A stretch of 8,942 bases of DNA from CAYGJN01 sp964350135. GTDB taxonomy: Bacteria; Bdellovibrionota; Bacteriovoracia; Bacteriovoracales; Bacteriovoracaceae. The notes below the pieces were generated by a model. The model saw nothing but the letters and a program-made list of their open reading frames with translations, was not told the origin of the DNA and did not search any database. Position numbers and translations under genes: made by a program. Below, piece by piece: positions 6,926 through 8,942 of this stretch. Where the stretch lies: NCBI GenBank assembly GCA_964350135.1, contig CAYGJN010000108.1, positions 1 to 8,942 on the forward strand. The letters run 5' to 3'. Position 1 is the stretch's first letter; every line of letters starts with the position of its first letter.

Positions 6926-6974
6926 TAATATCTCGTTTGACTATTTTCAATAAAGAAAAGGCAAGGAGATATTA
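6926..6974 (+). promoter_or_regulatory. Nine-base inverted repeat that would mask the ribosome-binding site of the Tyr/His-rich gene
   Basis: TAATATCTC (6926-6934) is the exact reverse complement of GAGATATTA (6966-6974). In RNA this pairs the last part of the AAGGAG Shine-Dalgarno (6963-6968) and the first base of the ATG (6974), with a 31-nt loop. It could be a translational switch or thermosensor-like element if the transcript starts upstream of 6926. Long loop and AT-rich stem make this tentative. Confidence 0.3.
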
Positions 6975-7648
6975 TGAAAACCCTTTTACTTATTTTACTT
7001 TCTCTTACGTCCCTAAGTACATTTGCTTATAAGGCTAGAGACTATCGTTATGCCACTACATATAGAGAGTGGGATAGAAGTTTTACTGAGTATCACAGCT
7101 ACTCTGAGACGAGCTATACAACAACTACTACTTGTAATGGTTATGGTACTTGTTATGAGGGGTTTTATGATGAAAGACCTGTTTATGTTGAAGAAAGACA
7201 CGTAACAGATACTCAGGTTATTCAAACAACTCAAATTACTAAAAGTTATACTGTATATCGTGACGTAGGTTATTCTGATCCATATGTTACTTACTATACT
7301 CATAACGGTAGAGTTGTAAGAAGAAGATACCATCGCCACTCTCATTATCACCATGATTACTATTATTCTAACCACTACCACTCAACAATTATTTATGTTG
7401 ATTTCTCAACAGTAGAAGGAAAACTTATTACTGGTGCTTACTCAGTAGCAGTTGGTGCTTCTGTACTCGATGGCTGTAGCAGTGATAATGAACTTTGTAC
7501 TATTCTTGGTGTTGCTTTCCTGGCTGGCGGTGTTGCTTCAAGTATCTCTGCTTCAGAACAGTCCAATAAAGAGTCTGAACTACAAGCAAAAATCCAAGCT
7601 GACTCACAGTCTGAACAAGCTGGGGACCTGGATGATTTTAATCCATAA
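6974..7648 (+). CDS. Exported tyrosine- and histidine-rich protein of unknown function
   Basis: I do not recognise this 224-residue protein. It has a textbook signal peptide (MKTLLLILLSLTSLSTFA, cleavage after residue 18) and a strong AAGGAG (6963-6968) five bases before the ATG. The mature part is very rich in Tyr (25 in the whole protein), with Thr/Ser-rich strands and a cysteine pair C54-NGYGT-C60. A short segment, 119-136, holds seven His and five Tyr (RRRYHRHSHYHH, then YYYSNHYH). Residues 146-193 are less polar, with a second cysteine pair (C168, C175) followed by a Gly/Ala-rich hydrophobic segment (176-193) that could be a membrane or glycine-zipper helix. The tail 194-224 is acidic and Gln/Ser-rich. 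Secretion, paired cysteines and the His cluster suggest an envelope or surface protein, possibly metal-binding; that is inference. It is monocistronic by layout: terminator-like hairpin before it, strong terminator after it. Confidence 0.85.
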   Translation: MKTLLLILLSLTSLSTFAYKARDYRYATTYREWDRSFTEYHSYSETSYTTTTTCNGYGTCYEGFYDERPVYVEERHVTDTQVIQTTQITKSYTVYRDVGYSDPYVTYYTHNGRVVRRRYHRHSHYHHDYYYSNHYHSTIIYVDFSTVEGKLITGAYSVAVGASVLDGCSSDNELCTILGVAFLAGGVASSISASEQSNKESELQAKIQADSQSEQAGDLDDFNP

Positions 7649-7676
7649 AGTTAAGATAAATTTATAGTTTATAATT

Positions 7677-7703
7677 AAGGCCTTCGAATGAAGGCCTTTT
7701 TTT
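7677..7703 (+). terminator. Intrinsic terminator of the Tyr/His-rich gene
   Basis: AAGGCCTTC (7677-7685) pairs with GAAGGCCTT (7690-7698) around a GAAT loop; the T-run extends from 7697 to 7703. The nine-base, GC-containing stem makes this the strongest terminator in the window. The last two T bases belong to the TAA of the convergent hutU gene (7702-7704). On the minus strand the base run after the stem is poorer in T, so it should act mainly on the plus strand. Confidence 0.85.
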
Positions 7704-8942
7704 ATAGAGAAGGAAAACCTATATTTGTTTTTGATTTAAAATCTAGGGCAATATCATATCCAGCATCTGCGTGACGTACAATTCCCATTCCTGGATCACT
7801 ATTGAGTACGCGTGATAATCTTTTATCCATTTCCGGTGTTCCATCAGCAAGAATAACCATACCTGCATGTTGTGAGTAACCAATACCAACGCCGCCACCA
7901 TGATGAAAACTAGTCCAGCTTGCGCCATTAACTGAGTTAATAAGAATATTTAATAAAGGCCAATCCGAAACTGCATCAGATCCATCAAGCATGGATTCTG
8001 TTTCTCTATTTGGTGATGCAACAGAACCACAATCCAAATGATCACGCCCAATAATAATTGGAGCTTTTACTTTTTTCTCTCTAACAAGTTTATTAAAAAG
8101 AAGTCCTGCTTTTTCTCTCTCTCCATATTCAAGCCAACATATTCTAGATGGGAGGCCTTGGAAAGCAACCATTTCTCCTGCTTTATTAAGCCAGTTTATT
8201 AGTTTTTTATTTTCAGGAAAAAGCTTTTTTAATGCTTCATCAGTGACACGAATATCTTCTGGATCACCTGAAAGTGCTACCCATCTAAAAGGACCGGATC
8301 CTTTACAAAACAAAGGCCTTATATAAGCTGGTACAAAGCCGGGAAAATCAAAAGCTTCTTCAACGCCAACTAGCCTTGCACCTTCTCTTAAATTATTTCC
8401 ATAATCAAAAGTGTGTGATCCTCTTTTTTGAAATTCAAGCATGGCCCTTACGTGATCACCCATGGTTTGATTTGCTAATTCAACATATTTTTTAGGATCA
8501 CTTGATCTAAGCTTGAAAGCTTGTGCAAGCGTCATTGATCTTGGAACATAACCATTAAGTGGATCATGTGCCGATGTTTGATCAGTAACCATATCAGGAA
8601 CTATATCTCTAGAAAGAATAAATTCATAAAGATCAGCTGCATTTCCCTCTACTCCAATTGAGTATGCCTTCCCTTCTTCTTTATATTTAAGAGCAAGGTT
8701 TAATCCTTCTTCAAAGGAGCTAGCTAAATGATCAAGATATTTAGTTTGTAATCTTTTTTCAATTCTAGATTTATCAATATCTGCACCAAGAAAAACTCCA
8801 CCCGCCATTTTTACGGCTAACGGTTGAGCTCCACCCATGCCACCTAGGCCCGCAGAAAGGACAAGCCTATTTTTTAAATCTTTATCGGCTCCATAATGTT
8901 TCTCGGCAGCGGCCATGAAAGTTTCATATGTACCTTGTAAAA
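7702..8942 (-). CDS. hutU: Urocanate hydratase (urocanase), 5' part outside the window
   Basis: Converts urocanate to 4-imidazolone-5-propionate, second step of histidine degradation to glutamate, with tightly bound NAD+; cytoplasmic. The frame stays open past the Met at 8916 to the right edge, and the extra residues LQGTYETF match the family, so 8916 is an internal Met and the true start lies beyond 8942. About 412 codons are visible; the family is about 550-560 aa, so roughly 145 N-terminal residues are missing. Numbering from the 8916 Met: AGLGGMGGAQPLA (22-34), DMVTDQTSAHDPLNGY (108-123), FDYGNN (170-175), FDFPGFVPAYIRPLF (189-203), the urocanase signature FQGLPSRICW (252-261) with catalytic Cys260, GRDHLD (290-295), SPNRETE (301-307), DGSDAVSDWPLLN (311-323), HHGGGVGIGYSQH (338-350) and RHADAGYDIA (381-390). 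All are intact. No other hut gene is visible. It converges on the Tyr/His-rich gene. Confidence 0.97.
   Translation of the reverse strand, partial: LQGTYETFMAAAEKHYGADKDLKNRLVLSAGLGGMGGAQPLAVKMAGGVFLGADIDKSRIEKRLQTKYLDHLASSFEEGLNLALKYKEEGKAYSIGVEGNAADLYEFILSRDIVPDMVTDQTSAHDPLNGYVPRSMTLAQAFKLRSSDPKKYVELANQTMGDHVRAMLEFQKRGSHTFDYGNNLREGARLVGVEEAFDFPGFVPAYIRPLFCKGSGPFRWVALSGDPEDIRVTDEALKKLFPENKKLINWLNKAGEMVAFQGLPSRICWLEYGEREKAGLLFNKLVREKKVKAPIIIGRDHLDCGSVASPNRETESMLDGSDAVSDWPLLNILINSVNGASWTSFHHGGGVGIGYSQHAGMVILADGTPEMDKRLSRVLNSDPGMGIVRHADAGYDIALDFKSKTNIGFPSL

Noticed and set aside
6937..6942. TTGACT as a -35 box for the Tyr/His-rich gene
   Set aside because: No TATAAT-like hexamer follows at 16-19 bp; the bases there (GGCAAG) belong to the ribosome-binding site region.
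7023..7205. Plus-strand 60-codon frame inside the Tyr/His-rich gene
   Set aside because: Out-of-frame overlap with the supported gene, with no ribosome-binding site or recognisable content.
7013..7381. Minus-strand open frame of 122 codons opposite the Tyr/His-rich gene
   Set aside because: Its Ile/Val/Ser-rich translation is what the complement of Tyr/His/Thr codons produces; the plus frame has a signal peptide and a strong ribosome-binding site.
7452..7667. Plus-strand 71-codon frame with a hydrophobic start, overlapping the end of the Tyr/His-rich gene
   Set aside because: Looks membrane-like, but it is a shifted reading of Val/Ala/Leu codons and has no ribosome-binding site; the main frame ends just before a strong terminator.
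7743..7928. Minus-strand 61-codon frame inside hutU
   Set aside because: Shifted frame within a highly conserved urocanase region.

Overview
The window reads as AT-rich (roughly one third GC by eye), gene-dense chromosomal DNA from a Gram-negative bacterium. An outer-membrane barrel-like protein and several Sec-exported proteins support the Gram-negative assignment. Core genes (priA, galU, def, fmt, hutU) are mixed with lineage-specific small proteins. Low GC, the style of the unknown proteins and a CFI-box protein would fit the predatory or predator-related Bdellovibrionota (Bacteriovorax/Halobacteriovorax-like). That placement is inference; no rRNA or marker gene in the window settles it. 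There are no mobile elements, CRISPR arrays, tRNAs or rRNAs.

Left block (about 1-3486, minus strand): a tight unit transcribed right to left, galU, then an exported protein of unknown function, then priA. Reading frames overlap by 11 bp and 1 bp, so translation is probably coupled. galU makes UDP-glucose and priA encodes the replication-restart helicase. The priA frame is interrupted by an amber codon at 40-42, after which the reading frame still looks like PriA up to the window edge.

Middle block (3523-6836, plus strand): a divergent 36-bp gap separates galU from a predicted outer-membrane barrel protein. A good sigma70-type promoter for the barrel gene lies inside the start of galU. Next comes a 235-residue protein ending in a CFI-box-type C-terminal domain. 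It is followed by def (peptide deformylase) and fmt (Met-tRNA formyltransferase), whose stop and start overlap by 1 bp; they act at opposite ends of the formyl-methionine cycle. A weak hairpin plus T-run follows fmt.

Right block (6974-8942): a plus-strand gene for an exported tyrosine/histidine-rich protein of unknown function faces hutU (urocanate hydratase, minus strand, cut by the right edge). A strong intrinsic terminator lies between them and its T-run overlaps the hutU stop codon.

The most interesting signals are the in-frame amber stop in priA, the unusual CFI-box protein, two start-site hairpins that would pair the start codon or ribosome-binding site, and the exported Tyr/His-rich protein. 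No gap exceeds 300 bases; the longest non-coding stretch (6837-6973) holds a putative terminator and a start-site hairpin.
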